A DNA stretch of 64,000 nt from Streptomyces sp. CB02058 (GTDB lineage: Bacteria; Actinomycetota; Actinomycetes; Streptomycetales; Streptomycetaceae). The stretch's first letter is position 1; each line of letters opens with the position of its first letter. Positions 17,214 through 26,097 of this stretch are shown here, in pieces. A model generated the notes under the pieces. That model was given only the letters and a program-made list of their open reading frames with translations, had not been told where the DNA came from and made no database searches. The stretch spans positions 496,001 through 560,000 of the forward strand of contig NZ_LIPG01000007.1 of NCBI RefSeq assembly GCF_001905505.1, written 5' to 3'. A program made the position numbers and the translations under genes.

Positions 17214-18374
17214 TCAGTCCCGGGGGACGTTCCGCAGGATGCGGTCGAGGACCTGCGCGGCGTACGTCGGCCGGTCCCCGAGCCAGGCGCCGAGGTGTTC
17301 CCGGACGGCCTCCGCGACGCAGTCCCGCACCTCGGGATTGCCGAGCAACTCACATGTGGCGCCCAGGTATTCGGGGCGTTCGAGCTTCACCGACACCACG
17401 GCCGTGAGGCCCTCGCAGATCCGGTCGGCCCAGGAATCACCTTCCACGTCGGGGAGCCCTCGTGCTCGCGCGTACGCGGTGACCACCGCCGCCACTCCGT
17501 CCCTGAAGCCGTCCACATGCGTGCCGCCCTGACGGGTGGCCCGGCTGTTGGCGAAGCCGCGTATCCGCTCCTGGTGGGAGCCGCTCCACAGCAGCGCCAC
17601 CTCCATCGTCCCCGCCATCCGCGGATCCTCGCGCTCGAAGCCGATGACGTCCGCCTGGAGGGCGGTCCCCGTCTCCGCGCCGAGGGCCGCCACGCACTCC
17701 CGCACTCCGCCGGGGAACCGGAAGCTCACCGCCCGAGACCCGCCCCCCGGACGTTCGTCGGTCAGCGACAGCCCGAGGCCACGGTTGAGGAAGGCCACCT
17801 GCCGGAAGCGCTCCTCCAGCTGGGAGAACGAGCACCGCGTCGTCTCGAAGATCTCGGGGTCGGGCCAGAAGGTGACGGTGGTCCCGCTGCCGGCCGCCGG
17901 CCCCATGGCGGCGGGCGGGGCGACCGCGACACCACGCGCGAACTCCTGGACCCGGCGGGTCCCCCCGCACCGCGCCTCGGCCGTCAGCCGGCTCGACAGG
18001 ACGTTGGCCACGAAGAGCTCACCTCCTGCACAGCCGTGGCCCATGTACACGAGGGGCCTGCCGGCCTCGATCGCGACGGGCATGCTCGTCAGCAGGGCTT
18101 CGAGACCGGTGCCGCCGGTGTCACGGGCAGCCGCGACCGACCCGTTGTCGGAGACCCGCACGCCACCGTCGGGGGTGAGGGTGACATCGACGGCGCCGCC
18201 GCCCCGGCCGGCCAGGGCGTGATTCACCGCCCGGCCGATGACCTGGAACACCATTTCGTGCAGACCGCGTTCGCCGGTCGATCCCACCCACATACCGGGC
18301 CGTTTCCGAACACCTTCCCGCCCCTGCAGCTCCTCGGTCCGGACAGCGTCGTACCCCGTCGTTTCCCCACTCAC
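17214..18374 (-). CDS. Degenerate GyrB-like protein (GHKL and transducer only)
   Basis: A 386-residue protein resembling the N-terminal half of DNA gyrase subunit B: GREGVRKRPGMWVGSTGERG at about residues 16-35, then VRVSDNG, and a transducer-like region including GGTHVDGFRDGV. The TOPRIM and C-terminal parts of GyrB are absent. In functional GyrB the helix after STGERGLH carries the catalytic Glu and the Mg-binding Asn (EVVDN); here it reads FQVIGRAVNHALAG, so both are lost, and the glycine-rich ATP lid is shortened to MGHGCAGGELFVANVLSS. It is therefore unlikely to hydrolyse ATP. GTG at 18374 is preceded by GGGGGG; an ATG 15 bp upstream has no ribosome site. Possible roles: gyrase-binding decoy, drug-response or DNA-topology sensor. 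Confidence 0.75.
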   Translation of the reverse strand: MSGETTGYDAVRTEELQGREGVRKRPGMWVGSTGERGLHEMVFQVIGRAVNHALAGRGGGAVDVTLTPDGGVRVSDNGSVAAARDTGGTGLEALLTSMPVAIEAGRPLVYMGHGCAGGELFVANVLSSRLTAEARCGGTRRVQEFARGVAVAPPAAMGPAAGSGTTVTFWPDPEIFETTRCSFSQLEERFRQVAFLNRGLGLSLTDERPGGGSRAVSFRFPGGVRECVAALGAETGTALQADVIGFEREDPRMAGTMEVALLWSGSHQERIRGFANSRATRQGGTHVDGFRDGVAAVVTAYARARGLPDVEGDSWADRICEGLTAVVSVKLERPEYLGATCELLGNPEVRDCVAEAVREHLGAWLGDRPTYAAQVLDRILRNVPRD

Positions 18375-18771
18375 GAAGACCCCCCACATGGTGCCGGCAG
18401 ACCTCCCGAGCGTACGGGAAGGCCGACAGAACACCAGGTCAGAGCGGTTGCGGCGAAGCTGTGACCGGGCAGGTGAGGGCGTACCGGCAAGCAGTCGGCC
18501 CAGGCGCCGCGCACCACGCCCGGAGCCTGCCCACGAGCTCGCCGAAGGCGCGTACGACCCCATTCCCAGCGCCCCGGAGGCCCCCGATTCCGATACGTGA
18601 CAGAGCCGCCGGGAGACCGCGCGCCGTGAGTGCGCCGAACCGGGGTGCGGGGGGCGCTCGCCCGGTAACTCCCCCGGAAACGACGAGGTCTGCCGCGGCA
18701 GGGGGCCACCCTGCTGCCGCAGCAGACCGGTCGCGTTCCGCCGGGTCACCGTGACCCGGCGGGGTCATGGG
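18375..18771. other. Intergenic region, 397 bp
   Basis: Upstream region of the GyrB-like gene plus the terminator of the protease gene. A 109-codon minus-strand frame (18439-18768) overlaps the protease terminator and has no recognisable product, so I do not call it. Confidence 0.5.
18738..18762 (-). terminator. Terminator of the S1 protease gene
   Basis: CCGCCGGGTCAC and GTGACCCGGCGG are perfect inverted arms around one base, 9 bp beyond the protease stop on the minus strand. Confidence 0.65.
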
Positions 18772-19920
18772 TCAGGCGGTGTGGAGGGTCAGCCCGTAAC
18801 GGTTGAGGATCTCGTTGATGGGCTGGTGCCAGGTCTCGCCGCCGCTGCTGCAGTTGCCCCAGCCGCCGGAGGTGACACCCTGCGCCTGGTCGCCGCTGAT
18901 GAACGAGCCGCCGGAGTCGCCCGGTTCGGCGCACACGCTGGTCTTGGTCATCTGGTGGACGGCGCCCTGGCTGTAGTTCACGGTCTCGTTCTTGGCCAGG
19001 ACGTTGCCGCAGTGCCAGTGGGTGGTGGAGCCGGAGCGGCAGATCGAGGCGCCGATCGGGGCCTCGTTGGAGCCGCGTACCAGCTGGTCCGAGACGGTGC
19101 CCCAGCCCAGGACGACCGGGACGGTCCACCAGCCGCTGCCGACGTTCACCCAGGCGTAGTCGTTGTCGGGGAAGGACGATCCCTGGAAGTTGCCGATGGC
19201 CGAGCCGTCCCAGCCCCTGACCGCTCCGCCCGCCTGGCCGCAGTGGCCGGCCGTGACGAAGCCTCCGTGCACCGAGAAGCCTATGGAGCACCGGACGTTG
19301 CCGGTGTAGTACGGGTCGCCGCCGACCGTGCCCGCCGCGAAGGTCTGCGGAGCCTGGGTGGTCTGCTTCACCGTGACGGGTCCGAGTGCCCGCGCCTTGG
19401 TCAGGAAGGCGCGGACATCGTTGTCACCCCGCTCGGAGGCGACGACGTTCACGACCACGCTGTTGGCGCGGGGGTCGACGTGCCAGCTGCTGACCCCGGT
19501 GGGGGCGGAGAGCGCGTCGAGCTTGTCCTTCGCGGCGTCGAGCTGACGCGCCGTGTGGTCGACGACGCGCGCCTCGGCGCCGGTGGCGCGGACGGCGCGG
19601 GCCTTGGCGCTGTCCGTGACGGCCACGGTCAGCTTGCCGCTGCCCGCGTCGAACCAGGAGCCGCCGAACGACGTCCCGGCCGCGCTCCGCGCGGTGCCCT
19701 CCAGGGCCGTCGCCGCCTTCTCCGCGGTGATCCGGGCCACCGCCTGGCCCTTTGTCAGCCCGAGGTCCCGCTGCATGGCCGTGAGGAGCCCGGCAGAGGC
19801 CTGGGGGCCGGTGGAGGAGGTGGCGTCCGCCGCGGAGGCCTGGGTGAGCCCGGCGGTCGCCCAGGTTCCGATGATGAGCAGTGCGGAGAGACCGGTCCGC
19901 ACCATCGTCGTATGTCTCAA
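18772..19920 (-). CDS. Secreted S1 (streptogrisin-type) serine protease precursor
   Basis: A 382-residue pre-pro-protease. A signal peptide (about residues 1-30) and an alpha-lytic-protease-type pro-region (to about residue 195) precede a chymotrypsin-like mature domain with the triad in VTAGHC, NDYAWV and EPGDSGGS and three disulfide-type cysteine pairs, as in Streptomyces griseus proteases A/B. No C-terminal binding domain. The track start is TTG at 19920 with AAGGGG upstream; an ATG five codons later (19905) is a possible alternative start. A LacI-type palindrome 63-80 bp upstream links the protease to the hydrolase and DUF1996 genes. Secreted protease for nutrition or processing of extracellular proteins. 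Confidence 0.93.
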   Translation of the reverse strand: MRHTTMVRTGLSALLIIGTWATAGLTQASAADATSSTGPQASAGLLTAMQRDLGLTKGQAVARITAEKAATALEGTARSAAGTSFGGSWFDAGSGKLTVAVTDSAKARAVRATGAEARVVDHTARQLDAAKDKLDALSAPTGVSSWHVDPRANSVVVNVVASERGDNDVRAFLTKARALGPVTVKQTTQAPQTFAAGTVGGDPYYTGNVRCSIGFSVHGGFVTAGHCGQAGGAVRGWDGSAIGNFQGSSFPDNDYAWVNVGSGWWTVPVVLGWGTVSDQLVRGSNEAPIGASICRSGSTTHWHCGNVLAKNETVNYSQGAVHQMTKTSVCAEPGDSGGSFISGDQAQGVTSGGWGNCSSGGETWHQPINEILNRYGLTLHTA

Positions 19921-19982
19921 GGGAGTGCCCCTTCGTGTTGTTCCAGCATCGTGGGGGTGGAACAGGAAGCATCCGAAAGCCG

Positions 19983-20000
19983 TCTGAGAGCGCTCTCAGA
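19983..20000. promoter_or_regulatory. LacI-type operator (site 4 of 4)
   Basis: An 18-bp perfect palindrome TCTGAGAGCGCTCTCAGA before the S1 protease gene, lying just after the predicted transcription start. Confidence 0.78.
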
Positions 20001-20013
20001 AGTGCCGCTACGG

Positions 20014-20042
20014 ACTGTAGTGCAGTTCGACGGGCAGGTCCA
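20014..20042 (-). promoter_or_regulatory. Predicted promoter of S1 protease gene
   Basis: On the minus strand TGGACC (20037-20042) and TACAGT (20014-20019) are spaced by 17 bp. The start would fall near 20007, so the operator occupies about +8 to +25. Confidence 0.4.
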
Positions 20043-20090
20043 TGCCAATGACCGCGAGGCGGCGCGCCCGACGGCAGATCCCTCGGAACG

Positions 20091-20162
20091 GCCGCCGTTC
20101 CACCGGTCGTCACGGCGGCCGTTCCACCGGTCGTCACGGCGGCCGTTCCAGCAGTCGTCCCG
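20091..20162. repeat. 24-bp tandem repeat, three copies
   Basis: Three adjacent 24-bp units containing GGCCGTTCCACCGGTCGTCA, the third diverged, lie between the esterase 3' end and the protease promoter. Copies 1 and 2 differ by one base. Non-coding; it may be a slippage repeat or a multi-site protein-binding element. Confidence 0.8.
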
Positions 20163-20184
20163 GCCCGCGACGCCGGCCCCGGCG

Positions 20185-21696
20185 TCAGGGCGTGAGCAGC
20201 GGCAGTCCCGTCGCACGCCACGGCTCCCGGAAGGCGTCCCACCGGCCGCCGGGAGCCTTTGTCGCGGTGTCCCAGATCCGCACGGGGCCGCCGTCGGGGG
20301 TGAGTCGCGGCCAGCCCGGATCGCCGGAGGCCGCGAAGTCCGCCCAGGCCCGCGTCATCCGCGCCGCCAGCTCACGGTCGGCCGCACCCGGCGGTCCACC
20401 GATGAGGAAGTGGACGCTGTCGTCGTCCAGGGTGCCGAACGCGAACGGGATGTCGGCGCAGTGCCACGCCCTGACCGGTCCCCCACGGCCGTCCTGCCGC
20501 CGGACGAAGCGCGCGAGACGCGTCCGGCCGCCTGACCGCGCATGGGCCTCGGCCAGTCTGCTGCTGTACTCGCCGAACATCAGATCCCCGTACAGGGCGA
20601 GGTGGACGTCCTGCACCGATGCCTCCGGGGCCAGTCCCCGATAGGCCTCCACCAGCGGTTCAGGGAGCTGGAAGTCCGCTGCGAAGACGGTGAGTTGCTC
20701 CTCCGTCGTGATCTTCGCGCAGCTGCCCACCGCATCGAGCAGCCAGTACTCCTCGGCCGTGTGACACACCATCAGGTCCACCTCACGTGCGGTGCCCGCG
20801 GCGCACGCGGTGAGTGGGTCGAGGGGAAGCGTGTCGCCTCCTGCCACCGGTCCGTAGATCGCGGGATCGTAGTGGCGCCGCCCTGACCCGGGGTCGCGCC
20901 GACAGGCCTCCACGACCCGGTCGGAGGCGTCGACCAGCGCCTTCGGGGACGTGGACACCAGCCCGGCGTACGTGGCGGACACCCCCGCCTCCGCGGCCAC
21001 CTCCGCCGTGGTGCGGGCCGCGGACGCGAGCGATGCGCAGGCGTTCACCGCGCTGTGGACGATGGCGCGGCGGAACAGGCCGCGTGCCCCGTCCATCGCC
21101 ATCAGACAGGCGACCGAGGTGGCCCCGGAGGACTGGCCGGCCACGGTGACACGGTCGGCGTCGCCACCGAACGCGGCGATGTTGTCACGCACCCATTCGA
21201 GCGCGGCGATCTGGTCGAGCAGGCCCCGGTTGTCCGGGCAGATTCCGTCGGCCCCCGCGGACGGTACATGACCGAACCCCTCGAACCCCAGGCGGTAGTT
21301 GAGCGTGACGACCACGAGGCCCCGGCCGGCCAGGACGGTGCCGTCGAAGTCCGGTTGCGCGGAGGAGCCGAAGACATAGGCACCGCCGTGGATCCAGACG
21401 AGCACGGGGAGCGCGTCGCCGCTGCCGCCGGGCGTCCAGACGTTGAGGCTGAGCACGTCCTCCTCGCCGGGGGACCAGGCCGGAGCACCGGGCAGCCGTG
21501 CGGACTGCGGGGCGACCGGACCGTACGCGGCACAGGACCGCACCCCGTCCCAGGGAGCGGCGGGGCGCGGGGCGCGGAACCGGCCGGCACCGAACGGCGG
21601 TGCGGCGTAAGGGATTCCGCGCAGCACGGTGATGCCGGGATCACGTTCGCCCGGCCGCCCCTCGACCGCTCCGGCCTTCGTCCTGAAGACGCTCAT
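20185..21696 (-). CDS. Type B carboxylesterase
   Basis: A 503-residue alpha/beta hydrolase of the carboxylesterase/para-nitrobenzyl esterase family. The family N terminus (GAVEGRP, FRGIPYAAPPFGAGRF-like), EDVLSLNVWTP, the oxyanion-hole WIHGGAYVFGS and the nucleophile elbow GQSSGATSV are present; the usual elbow is GESAG, so Glu is replaced by Gln and Ala by Ser. The catalytic His is in AWHCADIPFAFG. No signal peptide: a cytosolic esterase. ATG at 21696 has GGGGGAG 5 bp upstream. The physiological substrate is unknown. It is divergent from the HD-domain gene. Confidence 0.9.
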   Translation of the reverse strand: MSVFRTKAGAVEGRPGERDPGITVLRGIPYAAPPFGAGRFRAPRPAAPWDGVRSCAAYGPVAPQSARLPGAPAWSPGEEDVLSLNVWTPGGSGDALPVLVWIHGGAYVFGSSAQPDFDGTVLAGRGLVVVTLNYRLGFEGFGHVPSAGADGICPDNRGLLDQIAALEWVRDNIAAFGGDADRVTVAGQSSGATSVACLMAMDGARGLFRRAIVHSAVNACASLASAARTTAEVAAEAGVSATYAGLVSTSPKALVDASDRVVEACRRDPGSGRRHYDPAIYGPVAGGDTLPLDPLTACAAGTAREVDLMVCHTAEEYWLLDAVGSCAKITTEEQLTVFAADFQLPEPLVEAYRGLAPEASVQDVHLALYGDLMFGEYSSRLAEAHARSGGRTRLARFVRRQDGRGGPVRAWHCADIPFAFGTLDDDSVHFLIGGPPGAADRELAARMTRAWADFAASGDPGWPRLTPDGGPVRIWDTATKAPGGRWDAFREPWRATGLPLLTP

Positions 21697-21908
21697 CCGC
21701 ACTCCCCCGTCGCTCCCCTGCCGATCCGGTATCACCCTCGCACCGGCCGGGCTGCCCTGGCCAACACCTGATCGGCGCCTATTGACGCACACCCGATGTG
21801 AATCAGTCGGGCGACCTCACGGCCTGTCGCCCCCCTCACCCCACCCGCGTGCGCCGATCCTGGCAGGGCCCAGAACCGACCCCTCACACGGAAAGCCCCG
21901 GTGCCACC

Positions 21909-22556
21909 ATGGCGAACGGCCCGTCCCCGGCAGCGGACGTGAGCGTCCCGGACACGAGACTCGCCGTCGAGGCGACCGAGCTGGTGCGCGACACGACGGA
22001 CGATCTCGTCTATCACCACTCGCGCCGGGTCTTCCTCTTCGGCGCGCTCCAGGGCCGTCGGCGGGACCTCTCCTTCGACCCGGAACTGCTGTACGTCGGC
22101 GCCATGTTCCACGACCTCGGACTCGGCGAGCGCTTCCGCTCCAGCGGCAGGCGTTTCGAGGTGGACGGCGCGGACGAGGCGCGCCGCTTCCTGCAGTCCC
22201 ACGGGGTGCCCGAGGACAGTGTGCGGCGGGTGTGGACGGCGATCGCCCTGCACACCACCCCCGGCATCCCGGCCTTCATGGAACCCGAGGTGGCGCTCGT
22301 GACGGCCGGTGTGGAGTACGACGTGCTCGGCATCGGCTACGCGGACATCTCCGAGGCCGACCGCGCGGCGATCGTCGCCCTCCATCCCCGCCCGGACTTC
22401 AAGCGGCGGATCCTCGCCGCCTTCACCGACGGGATCCGCCCGAAACCGGAGACGACCTTCGGCAACGTCAAGGCCGATGTGCTCCAGCACTATGTTCCCG
22501 GCTTCGAGCGCGGGGACTTCGTACGCACGATTCTCGACTCGCCGTGGCCCGAGTGA
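21909..22556 (+). CDS. HD-domain phosphohydrolase-like protein (cyanamide hydratase-like)
   Basis: A 215-residue HD-domain protein. Metal ligands are seen in YHHSRRVFLFGAL (His) and VGAMFHDLGLGER (HD pair), followed by WTAIALHTTPG with another His. The HSRRVFLFG and FHDLGL combination resembles the fungal cyanamide hydratase (DDI2/DDI3) subgroup of HD proteins rather than nucleotide phosphohydrolases; activity on cyanamide or other nitriles is possible but not shown. ATG at 21909 after GGAAAG. Monocistronic as far as can be seen. Confidence 0.8.
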   Translation: MANGPSPAADVSVPDTRLAVEATELVRDTTDDLVYHHSRRVFLFGALQGRRRDLSFDPELLYVGAMFHDLGLGERFRSSGRRFEVDGADEARRFLQSHGVPEDSVRRVWTAIALHTTPGIPAFMEPEVALVTAGVEYDVLGIGYADISEADRAAIVALHPRPDFKRRILAAFTDGIRPKPETTFGNVKADVLQHYVPGFERGDFVRTILDSPWPE

Positions 22557-22889
22557 GACGGCGTCGGCCTGCGGGCCGCCGCGCGGAAACCGTTTGCGGG
22601 AGGGCAGGCACCCGGCCTACGGTCTCGTCATGCGCCAGTGAACCCGCAGTCCCCGTGCCCCGGCAGACCGCCGGACCCGAGTGATGCCGTCACGGCACCG
22701 CCGGCCGTCCGGTCTGTGCGCGACGGCATGCCCGCGACCGGGCAGGACCCCGCTCCACGCCGCATCCGGCGGCGGGCGCCCTCGGCGATCACCCCGCACC
22801 CCGGCGGGTCCGGCGGGTTCTCGCCGGCCCGGGGTGCCTGGCATGCCTCACCCCCACCCGTCCCACGAGAACAACGGACGTATATCCAC
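22557..22889. other. Intergenic region, 333 bp
   Basis: Contains an imperfect long hairpin (about 22796-22837) with arms GCACCCCGG and CCGGGGTGC before the methyltransferase gene, which may be an attenuator or the terminator of the HD gene. No gene seen. Confidence 0.45.
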
Positions 22890-23732
22890 GTGTTCGCAGA
22901 ACTTTCGGCCGTCGTCGCCCGTCCCCCGCTCTACTCACTGGTGACCACCCAGGAGATGTGGGCCGACCCCCATATCTCCGCTCACATGCTCGCCGCCCAT
23001 CTCGATCCGCTGCTGGACCTCTCCTCCTACCGGGAGGAGTACCTCGAACGTGTCGTGGCCTGGCTCGTCGACCGCTTCGGCCTCGGCGGCGGCAGGCGCG
23101 TCGCCGATTTCGGGTGCGGGCCCGGCCTGTACACCTCCCGGCTGGCGCGCGCCGGGGCCGTTGTCACAGGGCTGGACGTGTCGTCCCGCTCGCTCGGCCA
23201 CGCCGTGTCGGACGCGCGCCGCGAGGGCCTGGCGATCCGCTATCTGCACCAGGACTACCTCGCCTACCGGGACGAGAACGCCGCGTACGACCTCGTCATC
23301 ATGGTCATGCGCGACTTCTCCGCCCTGTCGCCCGACGCCCGCCGGACACTGCTGCGCACGGTCCGGGAGCACCTCACCCCAGGGGGTGCGTTCGCCTTCG
23401 ACGTCGATGCCGTTCCGGCGTTCGCCGCGGTGCGCGAGCAGGCGGTTTACGCGCCTTCCCTGATGGACGGGTTCTGGTCCGCCCGCCCCTACTTCGGCTT
23501 CCACGACACCTTCAGGTACGAGGACGAGCGGGTGTCGCTGGACAAGTACGAGATCGTCGAGGCCGGGTGTCACCGGACGTTCTGCAACTGGATCCGCTAC
23601 TTCGCCCCGGGCGAGCTGGAGGAGGAGCTCCTCGGTGCGGGGTTCACCGGTGTCGAGGTCCTCGGCGACCTCGCCGGAGCACCCTACGACGGCGGGGCCG
23701 ACCGGTTCGCGGTCGTCGCCACGGTGCCGTAG
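22890..23732 (+). CDS. Class I SAM-dependent methyltransferase
   Basis: A 280-residue Rossmann-fold methyltransferase. Motif I is VADFGCGPGLYTSRLA (about residues 74-89), followed by the acidic strand end VTGLDVSSRSLGHA and motif IV-like YDLVIMVMRDFSALS. The C-terminal third (FHDTFRYEDERVSLDKY, HRTFCNWIRYFAPGELEEEL) resembles small-molecule methyltransferases. Acceptor unknown. The GTG at 22890 is chosen because the N terminus then fits the family; only a weak ribosome site is seen. It ends 11 bp from the convergent ABC ATPase gene and is not part of that operon. Confidence 0.85.
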   Translation: MFAELSAVVARPPLYSLVTTQEMWADPHISAHMLAAHLDPLLDLSSYREEYLERVVAWLVDRFGLGGGRRVADFGCGPGLYTSRLARAGAVVTGLDVSSRSLGHAVSDARREGLAIRYLHQDYLAYRDENAAYDLVIMVMRDFSALSPDARRTLLRTVREHLTPGGAFAFDVDAVPAFAAVREQAVYAPSLMDGFWSARPYFGFHDTFRYEDERVSLDKYEIVEAGCHRTFCNWIRYFAPGELEEELLGAGFTGVEVLGDLAGAPYDGGADRFAVVATVP

Positions 23733-23743
23733 GGCGCCACGGT

Positions 23744-25291
23744 TCATGGGCGTACGGCGGCTCCCCATCGCGTCGATGCGCCGAGCAGGGAGACCGTGAA
23801 CGGGTGCCCGGGGGCGGTCAGGATCTGTCCGGCAAGCCCTTCCTCGACGATCCGGCCGTCGTCCAGCACCGCGATGCGGTTCGCCGGGGCCGCGGTGTCG
23901 AGGTCGTGCGTGATCAGTACGACGCTCAGCCCGTCGTTCCCGCGGAGCAGCTGCGCGAGCAGGTCCAGCAGGGAGCGGCGGGCCGTGGGGTCCAGTCCTG
24001 AGGTGATCTCGTCGCAGACCAGCACCCGGGGCCGGGCGAGGAGCGCCCTGGCGAGGGCCGCGCGCTGGAGTTCGCCGCCGGACAGCCGGGAGGGCGGCCT
24101 GCGGGCGCGGCTCTCGTCCAGACCGAGGCCGGCGAGGGCGCGCCGGGCCTGAGCCGTCGCCTCCTGCGGGCCCGCACCGCGCAGACGTACCGCGGTGCGG
24201 GCCACCTGGTCGACGACCGGCCGGTGCTCGTCGAATGCGGCCCGCGCGTCCTGGAAGACGTACTGCACGGCCGCGAGCTGTTCCCGGCCGCGGGCGCGCA
24301 GGCTGCGGGGCAGCGTCGTGCCGTCCAGCCGGATCTCGCCGGTGTGGTCGCTGTGGAGTCCGGCGAGGCAGCGGGCGAGGGTGGTCTTGCCGCTGCCCGA
24401 GCGTCCGACGACGGCCAGGCATTCGCCGCGGCGCAGGGTGAGACGGTCCACCCGGAGCACCGGGACACGGGCGCCGCCGCTGCGATGACGGGCCGTCATG
24501 TCGGTGACGGTAAGAACCTCGTCGCCGGTCCGGCCGGGGTCCGCGTACGGCACGGTCCGCGGCTCGGCGAGGAGTTCCTCCGCCCACGGGTGTGCGGGCG
24601 CGTCCAGGACCACGTGTGCCGGGCCCTGTTCCACCACTCTGCCGCCGCGCATCACCAGGACCTCGTCGGCGAGTTCGCGGACGACGTCGAGGTCGTGGCT
24701 GAGCAGCAGGACGGCGATGCCCCTGCGTGTGACGGCGGCCAGTTCGTCGACGATGCGGCGCTTGGTCAGGGCGTCCTGCCCGGTGGTGGGCTCGTCGGCG
24801 ACGACGATACGGGCACCGAGCAGCAGCGCCTGTGCCAGGACGGCGCGTTGCTGCTGGCCGCCGGACAACTGGTGCGGATAGCGGCGCAGCAGGGCGTCGC
24901 CGTCGTCGAGCTGGGCGTCGGCGAGCGCGCCGGTGACGCGTTCCGCGGCTGCGCCGCGGCGCCTCGCGCGGGGCAGGTCACGGACCTGCTGCCGGGCCAT
25001 GTCGTGCAGGAGGGTGCCGGCCCTGCGGGCGGGGTTGAGCACGGCCGCGGGGTGCTGGGGGACGTAGCCGGTCAGGGCCCTGTCCACGGTCACCTCGCCG
25101 GTGACCCGGGCGCCCGCCGGATACTCGCCGAGCAGGGCCAGGCCGGTGGTGGTCTTGCCGCTGCCGGAGGGGCCGACCAGGGCGGTGACGGTGCCGGGCC
25201 GGATCTCGAGCGAGACCCGGTCGACGAGCACCTGACCGTCGACCTCGACGGTGAGCCCGGTGACGGTGGCGAGCGGGGGCTTGTGGTTCAT
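23744..25291 (-). CDS. Peptide/nickel-type ABC transporter, two fused ATPase domains
   Basis: A 515-residue protein with two complete ABC ATPase domains, equivalent to DppD and DppF joined in one chain. Domain 1 (about residues 8-245) has Walker A GPSGSGKTTT, signature LSGGQQQ and Walker B IVVADEP; domain 2 (about 265-510) has GRSGSGKTTL, LSGGELQ and VLVCDEI. It energises import by the two permeases encoded just upstream. It is the last of ten genes in a run where each overlaps the next by 4 bp (ATGA or GTGA). Context suggests it re-imports a metal complex made by the first genes of the run. Confidence 0.93.
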   Translation of the reverse strand: MNHKPPLATVTGLTVEVDGQVLVDRVSLEIRPGTVTALVGPSGSGKTTTGLALLGEYPAGARVTGEVTVDRALTGYVPQHPAAVLNPARRAGTLLHDMARQQVRDLPRARRRGAAAERVTGALADAQLDDGDALLRRYPHQLSGGQQQRAVLAQALLLGARIVVADEPTTGQDALTKRRIVDELAAVTRRGIAVLLLSHDLDVVRELADEVLVMRGGRVVEQGPAHVVLDAPAHPWAEELLAEPRTVPYADPGRTGDEVLTVTDMTARHRSGGARVPVLRVDRLTLRRGECLAVVGRSGSGKTTLARCLAGLHSDHTGEIRLDGTTLPRSLRARGREQLAAVQYVFQDARAAFDEHRPVVDQVARTAVRLRGAGPQEATAQARRALAGLGLDESRARRPPSRLSGGELQRAALARALLARPRVLVCDEITSGLDPTARRSLLDLLAQLLRGNDGLSVVLITHDLDTAAPANRIAVLDDGRIVEEGLAGQILTAPGHPFTVSLLGASTRWGAAVRP

Positions 25292-26097
25292 GGGCGGCGG
25301 CCCTTCCGGGACGGGGTGGGCTTCTCCATGGCGGCGTCGACGAGCAGGTTGCTGCCCGTCGTCAGCGCGATGATGAGCAGGGCGGGCACGACGACGGCCC
25401 AGGGCTGGATGAGGAGTCCGGTGCGGTTGCGGTCGACCATCACCGCCCAGTCGGCGGCGTCCGGGGCGACTCCGATGCCCAGGAACGCCGCGGTGGCGAC
25501 GAGGTAGAGCACTCCGGTCAGCCGGATACCGGCGTCCGCGGCCAGGGTGCGCAGGATGGACCTGCCGACGTATCCGACGGCCATGCGCCACCAGCTCTCA
25601 CCCTGCATCCGCAGCGCCTCCACGGCCGGCCGGGACGCCGCCTCGGCAGCCGCCGCGCGCACGATCCGGGCCGCGTCCGGTACGGAGACGAAGGCCACCA
25701 GCAGCGTGAGTCCGGCGGCGCCGGGCGGAAACGCGGCGGCGACCAGCAGGAGCATGAGCAGGGAAGGAACGGCCAGCAGCACGTCCAGGGGGCGCATCAG
25801 CACCTCCTCCAGCCATCTGCGGTGGGTGAGCGCGCCGATCAGTCCGAGGGGCAGGGCGACGAGATACGCGAGGGCCGTCGCGGCGAGGGCGACGAGGACC
25901 ACGGACCGGCCGCCGAGCAGTATCTGGTGCACGACGTCCCGGCCGACGAAGTCGGTGCCGAGCCAGTGGCCTCCGCCGAGCGTGAAGGAGGCGGCGCGTG
26001 CCGGTGGGTCACCGGCCAGGAGCGGTCCGGCGAGGGCGAGGGCCAGCGGGAGCGCGGCGACGGCGGCTCCGGGACCGTATCTCCGCAGACGGCTCAC
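25288..26097 (-). CDS. ABC transporter permease (DppC/NikC-like)
   Basis: A 269-residue membrane protein with about six helices, of the peptide/nickel/opine permease family: HWLGTDFVGRDVVHQILLG near the N terminus is the conserved DppC motif and the EAA-like loop VEALRMQGESWWRMAVGYVG is present. GTG start at 26097 inside the GTGA overlap with the previous permease. Partner of the next-upstream permease in the inner membrane. Confidence 0.92.
   Translation of the reverse strand: MSRLRRYGPGAAVAALPLALALAGPLLAGDPPARAASFTLGGGHWLGTDFVGRDVVHQILLGGRSVVLVALAATALAYLVALPLGLIGALTHRRWLEEVLMRPLDVLLAVPSLLMLLLVAAAFPPGAAGLTLLVAFVSVPDAARIVRAAAAEAASRPAVEALRMQGESWWRMAVGYVGRSILRTLAADAGIRLTGVLYLVATAAFLGIGVAPDAADWAVMVDRNRTGLLIQPWAVVVPALLIIALTTGSNLLVDAAMEKPTPSRKGRRP

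Noticed and set aside
18439..18768. 109-codon minus-strand frame between the protease and GyrB-like genes
   Set aside because: Overlaps the protease terminator, no ribosome site, no recognisable domain.
20091..20162. Possible CRISPR-like array
   Set aside because: Units are directly adjacent with no spacers, and no cas genes are nearby; a simple tandem repeat.
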